Assembly: GCF_003075045.1 (NCBI RefSeq)
Contig: NZ_QCZD01000003.1
Span: forward strand, 186,001-250,000
Length of the DNA: 64,000 nt
From: Maribacter litoralis
Lineage (GTDB): Bacteria > Bacteroidota > Bacteroidia > Flavobacteriales > Flavobacteriaceae
Direction: 5' to 3'
Within the stretch, counting starts at the first letter, position 1. The number at the start of each line of letters is the position of its first letter. Made by a program: the position numbers and the translations under genes. A model generated the notes under the pieces. It was given only the letters and a program-made list of their open reading frames with translations, had not been told where the DNA came from and searched no databases. This document shows positions 29,519-38,730 of the stretch, piece by piece.

Positions 29519-30445
29519 ATGCCCAAAACTATTTATAGTAACGGTAAATTATTGCTCACAGGGGAATATGCCATTCTTGATGGGGCAAAGGGTTTAGCCC
29601 TACCTACCAAGTTTGGACAATCATTGAGTTTATCTTACACAGATTCTGAGAATTTTGTGTGGAACAGTTTAGATGAAAATGATGCGGTATGGTTTAGCGC
29701 CGAGCTTTCAAAAAAAGATCTAAAAGCTATATATACTTCCGACCAAGAGGTAGCCTACAGGCTATCTCATATACTATCTGAAGCTAAAAAACTTAACCCA
29801 TTATTTGAACCTAGCATCATAGAAGCAAATACCGTAGATGCCAAAGTTACTTTCCCTAGAGATTGGGGGCTTGGCACTTCTTCTACCTTAATCAATAATA
29901 TTGCTGAATGGGCTGGCGTAAATCCTTATAAATTGTTAGAAGCCACTTTTGGTGGTAGTGGCTACGATATAGCATGTGCCAAACATAATACACCTATTAT
30001 TTATAAAAGAAACGGTTTTAGCCCTAATGTAGAGGAAGTCATCTTTAATCCGAATTATTCAGATAGACTATTCTTTATTTATCTGAATGAAAAGAAAAAC
30101 AGTAGGGACGCCATAACCAGTTACAGAAATTTAGATTTTGATAAAGAAAAATTGATCAATCAAATTAACAATATTACGGAGAAGGTTCTAAAATGCTCAA
30201 CATTGGCTGAATTTGAGAACTTATTAAACCTTCACGAAACCATCTTGTCCCAGACACTTCAAATTAAAACTATTAAAAACATTCGTTTCGCAGACTACCC
30301 TAATACTATTAAAAGTTTAGGAGCATGGGGCGGAGATTTTGTACTTGTTACCGGAACAATGGAGGATATGGAATATTTTAAAAATAAAGGCTATTCCACT
30401 ATACTACCCTATAAAAAAATGATTCTACAAAAAAAGAGCATCTAA
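29519..30445 (+). CDS. GYDIA family GHMP kinase (mevalonate-pathway kinase)
   Basis: This 308-residue GHMP kinase belongs to the Bacteroidota subfamily named after its GYDIA motif, seen here as GGSGYDIACAKHN (about residue 150). The phosphate-binding loop is PRDWGLGTSSTLIN (about residues 117-130). The N-terminal strand GKLLLTGEYAILDGAKGLALPT is typical of mevalonate and phosphomevalonate kinases. Its exact substrate (mevalonate or phosphomevalonate) cannot be read from the sequence. It is coupled to HMG-CoA reductase, and its last bases form one arm of a bidirectional terminator. Confidence 0.9.
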   Translation: MPKTIYSNGKLLLTGEYAILDGAKGLALPTKFGQSLSLSYTDSENFVWNSLDENDAVWFSAELSKKDLKAIYTSDQEVAYRLSHILSEAKKLNPLFEPSIIEANTVDAKVTFPRDWGLGTSSTLINNIAEWAGVNPYKLLEATFGGSGYDIACAKHNTPIIYKRNGFSPNVEEVIFNPNYSDRLFFIYLNEKKNSRDAITSYRNLDFDKEKLINQINNITEKVLKCSTLAEFENLLNLHETILSQTLQIKTIKNIRFADYPNTIKSLGAWGGDFVLVTGTMEDMEYFKNKGYSTILPYKKMILQKKSI

Positions 30446-30465
30446 ATAAGATGCTCTTTTTTTAT
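30428..30465. terminator. Bidirectional intrinsic terminator overlapping a stop codon
   Basis: A perfect 13-bp stem (AAAAAGAGCATCT with AGATGCTCTTTTT) and 7-base loop separates the converging GYDIA kinase and PpiD-like genes. The left arm lies inside the last codons of the kinase gene. Confidence 0.92.
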
Positions 30466-30482
30466 GTTTAAACAAGTTACGT

Positions 30483-32600
30483 TTAGTAGAACGTAGCTCT
30501 CTTATCTTCAATTTCCGCACCTTCTTTCAATGCGTTATATACTGCTGAATTTACACGAGCTGCAGCTCCTGTTTTTAATGCGTTTGCATATACGCTATAG
30601 TTATCTAGCTTTGGAGCTTCAGTCTTCTTCACTATCTCAATTTTGAAAACCCCTGTATTACCTTCAATTAAACCAGAAGTTGCCCCTTCGGCCATACCGT
30701 ATGCCGTACCAACTACTACCGGCTCGCTGCCAGCTCCTGGAATTGTTGGAGACTTCACAGTAAGTGCAGATGCATTAGAAATGCTTACTCCGTTATCAGA
30801 AGCAATAGCACTCATATCCTTACCTTTATTAGCGGCAATTATTTTAGCTGCCTTGCGCTCTTTTCTGATTTTAGGCAATACAAGTACAGAAGCATCTTCA
30901 GCACTCATTACACCCTCAGCATAAGAACCAGTTAATTGAACAACGGCATAACCATTATTGATGTTGAATCTTTTAATATCACCAACTTCAGTATCACTAT
31001 TAAAAGCCCATTGAACTATATTTCTTTGATTCGGTAAACCAGGAAGGTTTTCATCCAAAGCTTTTATTTTGTTTACTGGACGTACCACATAGTTGTTTTC
31101 TTTTGCCAATGTTGAAAAAGCACTTTCGTCATCGGTAGTTTCCATTTCAAATTTAGTTGCATTGGTAAACAATGTATTTATTGTTTCATCCGATGCTACA
31201 ATCTCTCTTGAAACAGTTGCTATTTGTACAACATCTTCCTTATCATCAATTTTAATTACGTGAAATCCAAAATCGGTTTCAACCATGCCAATCGACCCTT
31301 CTGAATTTCCAAAAGCGAAATCGTTAAACGCAGGCACCATAACCCCTTTTTGGAAGTAACCTAAATCTCCCCCGTTTGGAGCAGATGGACCGTCTGAGTT
31401 ATCTCTAGCCAACGTAGAAAAAACAACACCAGATTTTTTTGCTTCTCTCAATAATTCTTTCGCTTTAGCTTCGGCTTCTTCTTTAGTTCTCGTAACTTCA
31501 GGATTGGCTCTAGTAGCACCTTCATATGCCAAAAGAATATGACTTGCCTTTACCGAACCGTTTGGCTTTCTAGCAATCATTTTTGAAATCTTGTAAGAAT
31601 CACCGTCTTTATATGGTCCATAGATTTGACCAATGTTCAAGTTCATCAATGTATCTGCAACACTAGAAGGTAAATTTTTCTTGGCTTTGTAAATAGTATC
31701 AAACTTGGTATCTGAATATCTGTCTAAAAATGCCGCTACATCTTTAGTATTTCTAAATCCTCTAATTGTATCGTTACGATCTGTTTGCGAATTATACTCG
31801 ATCGTATCGTCTAACAGTTTTGTAATTTCTTCTTTAATAGCCGCTTCATCAGCTTCAGAAGGTTTCTCTTGAAAAAACACATACTGTAAATCTCTAGCTG
31901 GATCTTGTTTGTATTCTTCTTTATGTTTGCTAACGTAATCTGCAATTTCACTTTTAGTTACTGTAATTGTACTATCTGGAATAGAAGTGTAAGGTACTCT
32001 TACATACTTAATATCCATTTTTTCGTTAGCCAATTTATAATCTAGCTCACCTTCTTTTAACGTAGCACCAACACCTGCTTTAACCAAATTAAAATAGGTC
32101 TGTTCTTTTGCCAATTGAACGATCTCAGCTTCCGTTTGCAACCAAGCTTCATATTGTGCAGGATTGTTCACTTTCCAATCTGCAACTGTTTGCTTGAACA
32201 TATTAGCATCGAACTGCCCATTTTCATCTTGAAACTGAGGATTTTGAGCATATCCTGTAGTTCTTAAGAAATCTACGATCTGATCTTGCTCAATACCAAT
32301 ACCCAAATCTTCAAACTGCTCACCTAATATGGTCTTTCTTACCTTATTCTCCCAAACTTGGTTTACCACTTGCATTGAAGATGCCGTAGGACCAACTCTG
32401 TTTGTAGCTACTTCAACCTCTTGTCTGAATTCATCAATAGAAATATCTTCTCCATTAATTTCGGCCACGGACGAACCTACTTTTTCCCCTCCAAAATTGC
32501 TACTGGTAAATACCCCAGAAATAACAAATGCAAAAAGTGCCAAACCTATGATCAAGATCAACACTGTTGTACGTTTCCTAATATTTTCTAATACTGCCAT
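30483..32600 (-). CDS. PpiD-like periplasmic peptidylprolyl isomerase / foldase
   Basis: The 705-residue protein has one N-terminal inner-membrane anchor (about residues 12-32) and a SurA-N-like chaperone region (about 40-190). A parvulin rotamase domain follows (about residues 345-455, with ASHILLAYEG, SDGPSAPNGGDLGYFQKGVMVPAFNDFAF and DFGFHVIKIDD). A long C-terminal extension follows and ends with a second, degenerate parvulin-like part. It assists folding of outer-membrane and periplasmic proteins. It is the distal gene of the minus-strand envelope cluster. A TAGTTTTG box on the minus strand at 32643-32650 may provide its own promoter. Confidence 0.9.
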   Translation of the reverse strand: MAVLENIRKRTTVLILIIGLALFAFVISGVFTSSNFGGEKVGSSVAEINGEDISIDEFRQEVEVATNRVGPTASSMQVVNQVWENKVRKTILGEQFEDLGIGIEQDQIVDFLRTTGYAQNPQFQDENGQFDANMFKQTVADWKVNNPAQYEAWLQTEAEIVQLAKEQTYFNLVKAGVGATLKEGELDYKLANEKMDIKYVRVPYTSIPDSTITVTKSEIADYVSKHKEEYKQDPARDLQYVFFQEKPSEADEAAIKEEITKLLDDTIEYNSQTDRNDTIRGFRNTKDVAAFLDRYSDTKFDTIYKAKKNLPSSVADTLMNLNIGQIYGPYKDGDSYKISKMIARKPNGSVKASHILLAYEGATRANPEVTRTKEEAEAKAKELLREAKKSGVVFSTLARDNSDGPSAPNGGDLGYFQKGVMVPAFNDFAFGNSEGSIGMVETDFGFHVIKIDDKEDVVQIATVSREIVASDETINTLFTNATKFEMETTDDESAFSTLAKENNYVVRPVNKIKALDENLPGLPNQRNIVQWAFNSDTEVGDIKRFNINNGYAVVQLTGSYAEGVMSAEDASVLVLPKIRKERKAAKIIAANKGKDMSAIASDNGVSISNASALTVKSPTIPGAGSEPVVVGTAYGMAEGATSGLIEGNTGVFKIEIVKKTEAPKLDNYSVYANALKTGAAARVNSAVYNALKEGAEIEDKRATFY

Positions 32601-32642
32601 TCTTATTAACGTTTAAAATAATCGTTTGTGGTTATTGGGTGG

Positions 32643-32650
32643 CAAAACTA
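32643..32650 (-). promoter_or_regulatory. -7 box for PpiD-like gene
   Basis: The minus strand reads TAGTTTTG (TAnnTTTG) 42 bases before the ATG, inside the 110-bp gap after the CNNM gene. No -33 TTG is found at the usual spacing. Confidence 0.4.
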
Positions 32651-32710
32651 CCATTTTTAATTGAAATAATAAAAACTAAAAAGCCACCTAATTTATTGAT
32701 TGATGCACTG

Positions 32711-33997
32711 TTATTCCTCTTCCAAAACTTCTATGGAAATCAAATCTATTTTTGTGTTGGAAACTTCCAGCACAGTAAACTTATATTGGTCTATGGTAAG
32801 CTCTACTTCTTTCTCTGGAATTTCCCCTAGGGTATGTACTAAAAGTCCTCCAAGTGTCTCATATTCATCTGATACCGGCAGGCTCAACTTATGATTTATA
32901 TTAATATCATCAACTTCTAATCTTGCAGAAAAAAGATAATGGCGTTCATCTACCCTTTCTTCCCTTAAATCTGTGGTATCATGCTCATCTTCTATTTCCC
33001 CAAAAAGCTCCTCAACAATATCTTCAACGGTTACAATACCGCTTGTACCGCCATATTCATCTAAAACCACGGCAATACTTTTTCGCTTTTTGATCAACAC
33101 ATTCAATATATCTTGAATAAGCATTGTTTCTGGCACAAATTCAACCGGCAATAAAATACTTTTTATGGTCTTTGGTTTTTTAAACAGCTCATAAGAGTGC
33201 ACATAACCAATAACATTATCAACAGTATCATTAAAAACCAATATTTTAGAATAGCCTGTTTCGGTAAATAATTTCGCCAAATTCTTAGGCGTTTCATGCA
33301 TTTCTACAGCCACTATTTCGGTTCTTGGCACCATAACCTCACGAGCTTTAACAGCCGCGAACTCTAAGGCATTCTGAAAAATCTGAATTTCGGTATCGAC
33401 CTCATCCTCTTCTTCTACCGTTTCCATTTGTTCTGTAATATAATCGCCTAATTCAAGCTTACTGAACGCCAATTGAACCTCATCACCAGAAGTGCCGAAC
33501 ACGTATTTTAATATAAAATCTGATATCCAAATAATAAAGTCCGATATAAACGAGAAAAGTATATAGAATAAAAATGCAGGTATGGCCAGTAACTTTAAAA
33601 GAGTATTGGCATAAATTTGAAAAAGTACCTTCGGCAAAAATTCTGCAGTTATTAAAATAACAAACGTAGAAATCACCGTTTGGGTCAACAAACTAAAATC
33701 TGTAATCAATAACTGTAAAATAGCGTTATCGGGCACTATCTCGGTAAACCAGTTCATGAGCAATTCACCCATGAAGAGTCCGTAAATCACCAATGCTATA
33801 TTGTTTCCAATTAGCATAGTGGCTATAAATTTTGACGGCTTTTTAGTTAATCGCGTTAGTACAGTAGCTAAAAATCCCTCTTGTTTTTTCTCTATTTCTA
33901 TATGAATTTTGTTCGCAGAAATAAAGGCAATTTCCATTCCTGAGAAAAACGCTGAAAAAATCAAGGATAGTATAATGATAATACCGGCTGTACCCAC
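32711..33997 (-). CDS. CNNM/CorC family protein (DUF21-CBS-CorC_HlyC; 'hemolysin family')
   Basis: The 428-residue protein has an N-terminal DUF21/CNNM membrane domain with three to four membrane segments (residues about 1-175). A CBS pair follows (about 200-325; VPRTEIVAVEMHETPKNLAKLF, KRKSIAVVLDEYGGTSGIVTVEDIVEELFGEI), then a C-terminal CorC_HlyC transporter-associated domain. Such proteins are linked to Mg2+/Co2+ transport; the name hemolysin is historical. Its start overlaps the stop of the upstream small gene by one base, so it belongs to the coaX-lptC operon. Confidence 0.92.
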   Translation of the reverse strand: MGTAGIIIILSLIFSAFFSGMEIAFISANKIHIEIEKKQEGFLATVLTRLTKKPSKFIATMLIGNNIALVIYGLFMGELLMNWFTEIVPDNAILQLLITDFSLLTQTVISTFVILITAEFLPKVLFQIYANTLLKLLAIPAFLFYILFSFISDFIIWISDFILKYVFGTSGDEVQLAFSKLELGDYITEQMETVEEEDEVDTEIQIFQNALEFAAVKAREVMVPRTEIVAVEMHETPKNLAKLFTETGYSKILVFNDTVDNVIGYVHSYELFKKPKTIKSILLPVEFVPETMLIQDILNVLIKKRKSIAVVLDEYGGTSGIVTVEDIVEELFGEIEDEHDTTDLREERVDERHYLFSARLEVDDININHKLSLPVSDEYETLGGLLVHTLGEIPEKEVELTIDQYKFTVLEVSNTKIDLISIEVLEEE

Positions 33998-34203
33998 TAT
34001 TTGTTTTGATTATCTCGCTTACGCTGTTCGAATTTCTTCCTATAGTTTCTTCTAAACAAGAACATTCCTATAGAAATTACGGCGAAAAATATAAAGAAAT
34101 ACGCCATACTTCTATCGGTATTCCAATCTGTTATAATTCTGTAGATCGAAAAGCCCGCGACTATAACATATAAATACTCTGTATATCTTAAAATATTAAT
34201 CAT
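33997..34203 (-). CDS. Small membrane protein, unknown function
   Basis: The 68-residue protein has two hydrophobic segments (about residues 7-22 and 32-50) and a basic C-terminal tail (RRNYRKKFEQRKRDNQNK). No named family is recognised with certainty. It overlaps lptC by 8 bases and the CNNM gene by 1 base, which shows tight translational coupling and supports a real gene. Confidence 0.75.
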   Translation of the reverse strand: MINILRYTEYLYVIVAGFSIYRIITDWNTDRSMAYFFIFFAVISIGMFLFRRNYRKKFEQRKRDNQNK

Positions 34204-34822
34204 TTTTTTCCTCTTTATCTTCTTCTTTATCTTCTTCTTTGATCAACATTAGACCATAGGTTTTTTGTGCATTCAAAAACTTAAGGTCTTTTTGCACGTC
34301 CATACCTTCACCGTCCATTACCGTGCCGTCCTCAGGATTTGTAAATGTAAATTTTTCTTGGGTAAAAGCCCATTCGTTACCCCGATCATAATACATCTGT
34401 GAGGTCGCCAATTTTTTACCGTCATCACCTTTGATCAACACATTACCACGCAAATCTACAATAGAAGTTTTAGAGTACAACACTCCAAAATCTGCCTCTA
34501 TGGTTGTTTTTTCATTTTTTTCGTTGAAAATTTCTATCAATAGACCTTCTGGAAAAGTCTGATAGGGAAATGAAAGTTGTTCAAAATCATTTCTAAGGGG
34601 TCCGGACAATACGGACAATATCTTTGACGAACCAGTATCTTCAGATCCTAATTTTTCTGGGGTTTCTGTATATGTAAGCACAAAATCTTCAACTACACCT
34701 CTTGGGTAGATCTTTTTCACTGCCTCTTCACCAACCCTCTTATAATTATCTTGACAAGATAAAAAAAGCATTGCCATGGTACATACCACGGCAATGCCTC
34801 TAAAATTATAAATCTGTTTCAT
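34196..34822 (-). CDS. lptC: LPS export ABC transporter periplasmic protein LptC
   Basis: This 208-residue protein would link the inner-membrane LptBFG complex to LptA in lipopolysaccharide transport. The N-terminus is a lipoprotein-type signal (LFLSC, Cys23), which is common for LptC in Bacteroidota, whereas E. coli uses a membrane anchor. The beta-jellyroll (OstA-like) body shows EKTTIEADFGVLYSKTSIVDLRGNVLIKGDDGKKLATSQMYYD. The C-terminus is a run of acidic and Lys residues (EEDKEEDKEEKND). It follows the TPR gene after 5 bases. Confidence 0.88.
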   Translation of the reverse strand: MKQIYNFRGIAVVCTMAMLFLSCQDNYKRVGEEAVKKIYPRGVVEDFVLTYTETPEKLGSEDTGSSKILSVLSGPLRNDFEQLSFPYQTFPEGLLIEIFNEKNEKTTIEADFGVLYSKTSIVDLRGNVLIKGDDGKKLATSQMYYDRGNEWAFTQEKFTFTNPEDGTVMDGEGMDVQKDLKFLNAQKTYGLMLIKEEDKEEDKEEKND

Positions 34823-34827
34823 TTTTT

Positions 34828-36201
34828 CTATAAAGAAGGTACTTTCACGCTACCACCAACCCAACAGTTGAATGTAACAGTCTTACCGGCCATTCCTGAA
34901 CTAAAGATCATCTCTTTAGTTGGTGCCTTTGCACTATAGCTGTTTGCAGCTTGACTAGCAGAACCACTTAAAGATGGATCTACTCTGCCAGCTTTTCTAG
35001 CCATATCAGCAGCTTTCCAGTAAATTGCTCTTTTCTCAAATGCAGAGGTACCACAGTTATTGGCACTAGTTGCATATAAGTTAGCAATTAAAAGATAAGC
35101 ACGACCGTTTGAAGGGTTTGCGTCAATAGCCTTTTGAGCGTATTTACGTGCAGTAGACTTGCTACCTTTTCTTTTATTGATCACAGCTACTTTATAAGCG
35201 ATCTTAGATTTTTTATCGTTATCAGTCTCTAAAGACAATGCCTTATCAAAATCAGCAAGTGCACCAGAACTGTCTCCGTTTTTCATTTTCAACGTACCAC
35301 CATATACATAAGCATCAGCAGATGGATCCAAAGATAATTGAGCTTCAAATAACTTTTGGAACATTGGATCATCGGTACATTCTTTGTTGAACATAAGACC
35401 TACCGCTCTTTTTACCCAAACGATATCACCTTTTTTCTCCTCAAAACTCTTTTCGTATAAAGGAATAAGGTTACTACAATCTGCTAAAGGACCTAATTTA
35501 GAATCGATACTTCCTGCAATTTTACCGTAAGCTTCAGAATAAGAGTTATAAGCTTTTAAACGAGATTTTTCCTTTGAAGTTAACGTACCAGCCTCTTCTT
35601 TAGGTAAAAGTTTAGCAATTTTACCTGTAAGCTTTTCGTTTTCAGTTTCAATTTTCTCGGTTACCGCATCATATACATCAAAAACTTCTTGCAAATCTTT
35701 TCTACCTGCTTTATGCTCATCAACCAAACTAGAGAAATAGATGTATAAAGCTTTAGGGCTTGTAAAGTTTTCTTTATCTTGAGTAAAAGCTTCACTTAAC
35801 ATGCTGTACATTTTAGCATCATCTGCCATTTTATTATCGTACATCACCAATGCCTTATCTACCATAGTCTCACCTGGGCTAGTTTTAGACGAGAAATGTG
35901 TTAGCTTATTGTCATAAAGACCCATTAGGTCATTCGCGAATTTTTCTTTGTCAGCACCAGTAGCTTTTTTCATCTTATCCTTTAAGATACGCTCACCATA
36001 TACATATATAGCATTATTTAACTGTGGACAAGTTTCATAAACCATTTTCCATGGCTCATAGGCCGCGTCATAATTTTTAACTTTTGCATGCTCGGAAAAT
36101 ATTGACAGGTTCGTCATACATTCAGGGTTTTGCGCCTGCGCATTGCTCACCCCCATCATCCCAAGGAACATAATTGCCGTGAAGTAAAGTTTCGATTTCA
36201 T
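34828..36201 (-). CDS. Exported tetratricopeptide-repeat protein
   Basis: This 457-residue periplasmic or envelope protein has a signal peptide (ending AQAQN) and helical repeats. TPR-like units are clearest at about residues 290-370 (YVYGGTLKMKNGDSSGALADFDKAL, KVAVINKRKGSKSTARKYAQKAIDANPSNGRAYLLIANLY). Most of the remainder is helical and Lys-rich. The conserved position between the OM protein gene and lptC suggests a role in envelope assembly; the precise function is unknown. Confidence 0.85.
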   Translation of the reverse strand: MKSKLYFTAIMFLGMMGVSNAQAQNPECMTNLSIFSEHAKVKNYDAAYEPWKMVYETCPQLNNAIYVYGERILKDKMKKATGADKEKFANDLMGLYDNKLTHFSSKTSPGETMVDKALVMYDNKMADDAKMYSMLSEAFTQDKENFTSPKALYIYFSSLVDEHKAGRKDLQEVFDVYDAVTEKIETENEKLTGKIAKLLPKEEAGTLTSKEKSRLKAYNSYSEAYGKIAGSIDSKLGPLADCSNLIPLYEKSFEEKKGDIVWVKRAVGLMFNKECTDDPMFQKLFEAQLSLDPSADAYVYGGTLKMKNGDSSGALADFDKALSLETDNDKKSKIAYKVAVINKRKGSKSTARKYAQKAIDANPSNGRAYLLIANLYATSANNCGTSAFEKRAIYWKAADMARKAGRVDPSLSGSASQAANSYSAKAPTKEMIFSSGMAGKTVTFNCWVGGSVKVPSL

Positions 36202-36240
36202 TTTTTCTCTTTTTAAAATGGTTAATGTACTAAATTTTTA

Positions 36241-37527
36241 TTAATTGATTTTTCTTTTCTGGAACCAACGATCGTTCAATGAGAGACCTACATTAAATTT
36301 AAAGTAGCTTTCTTCAATAAGATCCGCCCTAGTTGTTCCCCTTCTACCAAACTCAAAACCTAAGTTAAGATTAGAGAAACTTCTGCCCAGAGGTAAGCCT
36401 AATCCAAAAGTTATGCCAAAGTTATTTATATCCACATCGTTCACCAACATGCCGGTCTTATCTAAACGTAGACCTGCACGGTAGGTAACCCTTTTAAAAT
36501 AACTTGTAAATGAATCGTGATCTGGGGTTAAAAAGGCACCAAAAGCAAATGAACTTGCATCTTCATATACTATATTATCAGAGCCTAAAAATACATTTTC
36601 AAAAGAACTCATCTCTTGAAAACTATATTCTGCTCCCACAAACCATTTATAATCTTCACCGTAACCAATACCCAATGTAGTAGTGGTAGGTATTTTTAAT
36701 TCTGTATTCTCTAAATTTTGGGAAGCCAAATCAACCTCTAACTCTTCTATAGTAACACCGCTGGATACAGAAAAAGAACCCAATTGCCTATCATTCTTAG
36801 AAACTAGATTCCCTTGCGTATTTACCCGAATAGAAGTATGTAGCCTTTGCCTACCCTTAATCAAAGGAGTATAATTAAGCGCGTAATTAAAATCAAAACC
36901 ATTGACCCTTGATGAACGTCTGTCAAAAGTACCAAACTGAATATCTTCTATTTGTTGTAGCCTTTCACTATCGAGTGTACCAAAGTTAAAGTTAACCGTA
37001 GCCCCAATACTTAAATTATCTACAATTTCATAGCCAATGGAATAAAACGCACGTGTTAACCCACCTTCTCCTGTGTAAATATTTACCAAAGACCCACCAG
37101 TTTCGGTACGATCATCGACTAAATTATATCCTACAGAAGAATAAGGCATAATACCAAACCCCATACCCAAACCTTTACCTACACTAAAACCAAGTGCCAA
37201 GTAATCTAAGCTAGTAACCGAACTTTGCTCTTCCGCCGTAAAACTTTTAAGCGTATATTGTTTATTGGAGACCCCTGCAGTATAGGTTACCAGTCCTTCC
37301 CTATCCATAACCTCCAGACCTAACTTGCCAAAAGCAGCGGGATTTTTTAAGTTGATATGAATACTATCGGCATACACACCAATACCCCCCATCATTTGAT
37401 TTTCTACCGTACTGTTATTTTTTAAATCTCCTATTCCGTAGAAAGAATAAGGAGAAACAGTACCATCTTGAGCGTACAAACCAATGGTGGTTATGTATAC
37501 AATTGCAATTACAATTTTTCTGATCAT
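36241..37527 (-). CDS. Outer-membrane beta-barrel protein, unknown function
   Basis: The 428-residue protein has a signal peptide (ending LYAQ) and a Gly- and aromatic-rich pattern of amphipathic strands typical of a beta-barrel. The opening GTVSPYSFYGIGDL and the following NPAAFG segment recall FadL/OMPP1-type long-chain transporters, and 428 residues fits that group. I do not assign a substrate. It is 1 base downstream of coaX and 39 bases upstream of the TPR gene in the same operon. Confidence 0.82.
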   Translation of the reverse strand: MIRKIVIAIVYITTIGLYAQDGTVSPYSFYGIGDLKNNSTVENQMMGGIGVYADSIHINLKNPAAFGKLGLEVMDREGLVTYTAGVSNKQYTLKSFTAEEQSSVTSLDYLALGFSVGKGLGMGFGIMPYSSVGYNLVDDRTETGGSLVNIYTGEGGLTRAFYSIGYEIVDNLSIGATVNFNFGTLDSERLQQIEDIQFGTFDRRSSRVNGFDFNYALNYTPLIKGRQRLHTSIRVNTQGNLVSKNDRQLGSFSVSSGVTIEELEVDLASQNLENTELKIPTTTTLGIGYGEDYKWFVGAEYSFQEMSSFENVFLGSDNIVYEDASSFAFGAFLTPDHDSFTSYFKRVTYRAGLRLDKTGMLVNDVDINNFGITFGLGLPLGRSFSNLNLGFEFGRRGTTRADLIEESYFKFNVGLSLNDRWFQKRKIN

Positions 37528-38256
37528 TTAGTGCTTGTTGTATTCCAGCAAATAATTAAGCCCTTTCAGGAGAAATTTGGAATCCGCAAATATGGTATTT
37601 TTTAATCGTTTAGACAAAAATTGTGTGTCTCCACCGGTTAAAATAACTGTTAAATTTTTAAATCTTGCTTTGTAGAGATCAATGACACCGTCTATTTCAA
37701 GCGTAATTCCATTTACCGCTCCACTATGCATACAGTTTTCTGTTGTATTGCCAATGTAGTCTAAAAGCTCTTTTTTTTCGAGTAACGGTAATTTAGATGT
37801 TTGATAATGCATAGCATTATATCGCATTTGCAGGCCTGGAGAAATGGCACCGCCCAAATACTCATCAAAATCATTGAGCATATCATAGGTAATGCAGGTG
37901 CCCGTATCTATTATTAAATTATTTTGATGAGGATTATGATAATATGCAGCTGTGGCCAAAGCCAAACGATCTACACCCAAAGTCTGTGGAGAGGCATATG
38001 AATTCTTAAAAGGCACTTTTGACCTATAAGAGAGCTCGTGGAGATTACTAAAAAGAGCTAAAACCTTAATTTGCTCCTTAGAAAGCGACCCTACACTAGA
38101 AATTATTGAAAATTCTATTTTCGGAAATTCCTTGAATATTTTTTTGACAGCCTCAACGAACAAATCTACAACAACAGTCTCTAAATGAATTATTTCCGAC
38201 TTTTTAAATATCGCTAACTTAACATTTGTATTACCTGCATCAACAATTAAATTCAT
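37528..38256 (-). CDS. coaX: Type III pantothenate kinase
   Basis: CoaX phosphorylates pantothenate in the first step of coenzyme A synthesis and is not inhibited by CoA. The 242-residue protein has the ASKHA-fold motifs: phosphate-1 LIVDAGNTNVKLAIF (residues 3-17), GVDRLALATAAYYH, the phosphate-2 IDTGTCITYDML, GGAISPGLQMRYNAM and the adenosine motif ILTGGD. It is the first gene of the minus-strand envelope cluster, which suggests that the promoter lies in the 100 bases between it and the tRNA gene. Confidence 0.96.
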   Translation of the reverse strand: MNLIVDAGNTNVKLAIFKKSEIIHLETVVVDLFVEAVKKIFKEFPKIEFSIISSVGSLSKEQIKVLALFSNLHELSYRSKVPFKNSYASPQTLGVDRLALATAAYYHNPHQNNLIIDTGTCITYDMLNDFDEYLGGAISPGLQMRYNAMHYQTSKLPLLEKKELLDYIGNTTENCMHSGAVNGITLEIDGVIDLYKARFKNLTVILTGGDTQFLSKRLKNTIFADSKFLLKGLNYLLEYNKH

Positions 38257-38306
38257 GTTGCAAAGATTATAAATTAAAAAAACATTTCTCTTTTTTTACG
38301 ATTTAG

Positions 38307-38337
38307 TTTGTAAATCATAAAATTGAAATTATATTTG
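38307..38337 (+). promoter_or_regulatory. Promoter of tRNA-Phe (-33 TTTG and -7 TATATTTG)
   Basis: TTTG at 38307-38310 and TATATTTG at 38330-38337 match the Bacteroidota -33/-7 consensus with a 19-base spacer. They lie 20 bases before the mature tRNA. This is the clearest promoter in the window. Confidence 0.85.
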
Positions 38338-38357
38338 CACCCGCTTACAGCAAGCAT

Positions 38358-38430
38358 GGTGCCTTAGCTCAGTTGGTAGAGCAATGGACTGAAAATCCAT
38401 GTGTCCCTGGTTCGATTCCTGGAGGCACCA
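38358..38430 (+). tRNA. tRNA-Phe (anticodon GAA)
   Basis: The 73 bases fold as a full cloverleaf. The acceptor GGTGCCT pairs with AGGCACC, the D stem is GCTC/GAGC, and the anticodon stem ATGGA/TCCAT encloses loop CTGAAAA with anticodon GAA. The variable loop is GTGTC and the T loop TTCGATT. The T stem CCTGG/CCTGG has a U-U mismatch in its middle pair. The 3' CCA is not encoded, so it must be added by a nucleotidyltransferase. The gene has its own promoter and terminator. Confidence 0.97.
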
Positions 38431-38434
38431 CAAT

Positions 38435-38466
38435 AAATCCTTACTTAACGGTAAGGATTTTTTTGT
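38435..38466 (+). terminator. Intrinsic terminator of tRNA-Phe
   Basis: A perfect 10-bp stem (AAATCCTTAC with GTAAGGATTT) and 6-base loop is followed by TTTTG, directly after the tRNA. Confidence 0.9.
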
Positions 38467-38730
38467 TTTTATACCTACCTTTCATACCACGAAAATATAA
38501 AGCTTAGTTTATCTATAAATGAATACCGCAGTATATTTTGTCTTTAGGGCAAAAATTAAATGGATAGGAATCTTTCCGCTTATGATTTCAACAAATCAAA
38601 GCAGTACGCTAAAATTCAGTATAGCTTAAGTAAATCTTAACCGCACGCATCTTAGAAAAGGAATCTCCTCTAACTAGAATAAGTGGAACAACTTAAATTT
38701 ATCTTGTTTAAGAGACCGATCTACATAAAA
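38467..38730. other. Non-coding spacer, nothing recognised
   Basis: This 264-base AT-rich stretch lies between the tRNA-Phe terminator and the end of the converging GH32 gene. I see no convincing reading frame, no strong hairpin and no tRNA fragment that would mark an integration scar. Confidence 0.5.

Noticed and set aside
38431..38730. Integration scar of a mobile element at the 3' end of tRNA-Phe
   Set aside because: No duplicated tRNA end, integrase gene or composition change follows the tRNA; a terminator follows directly.
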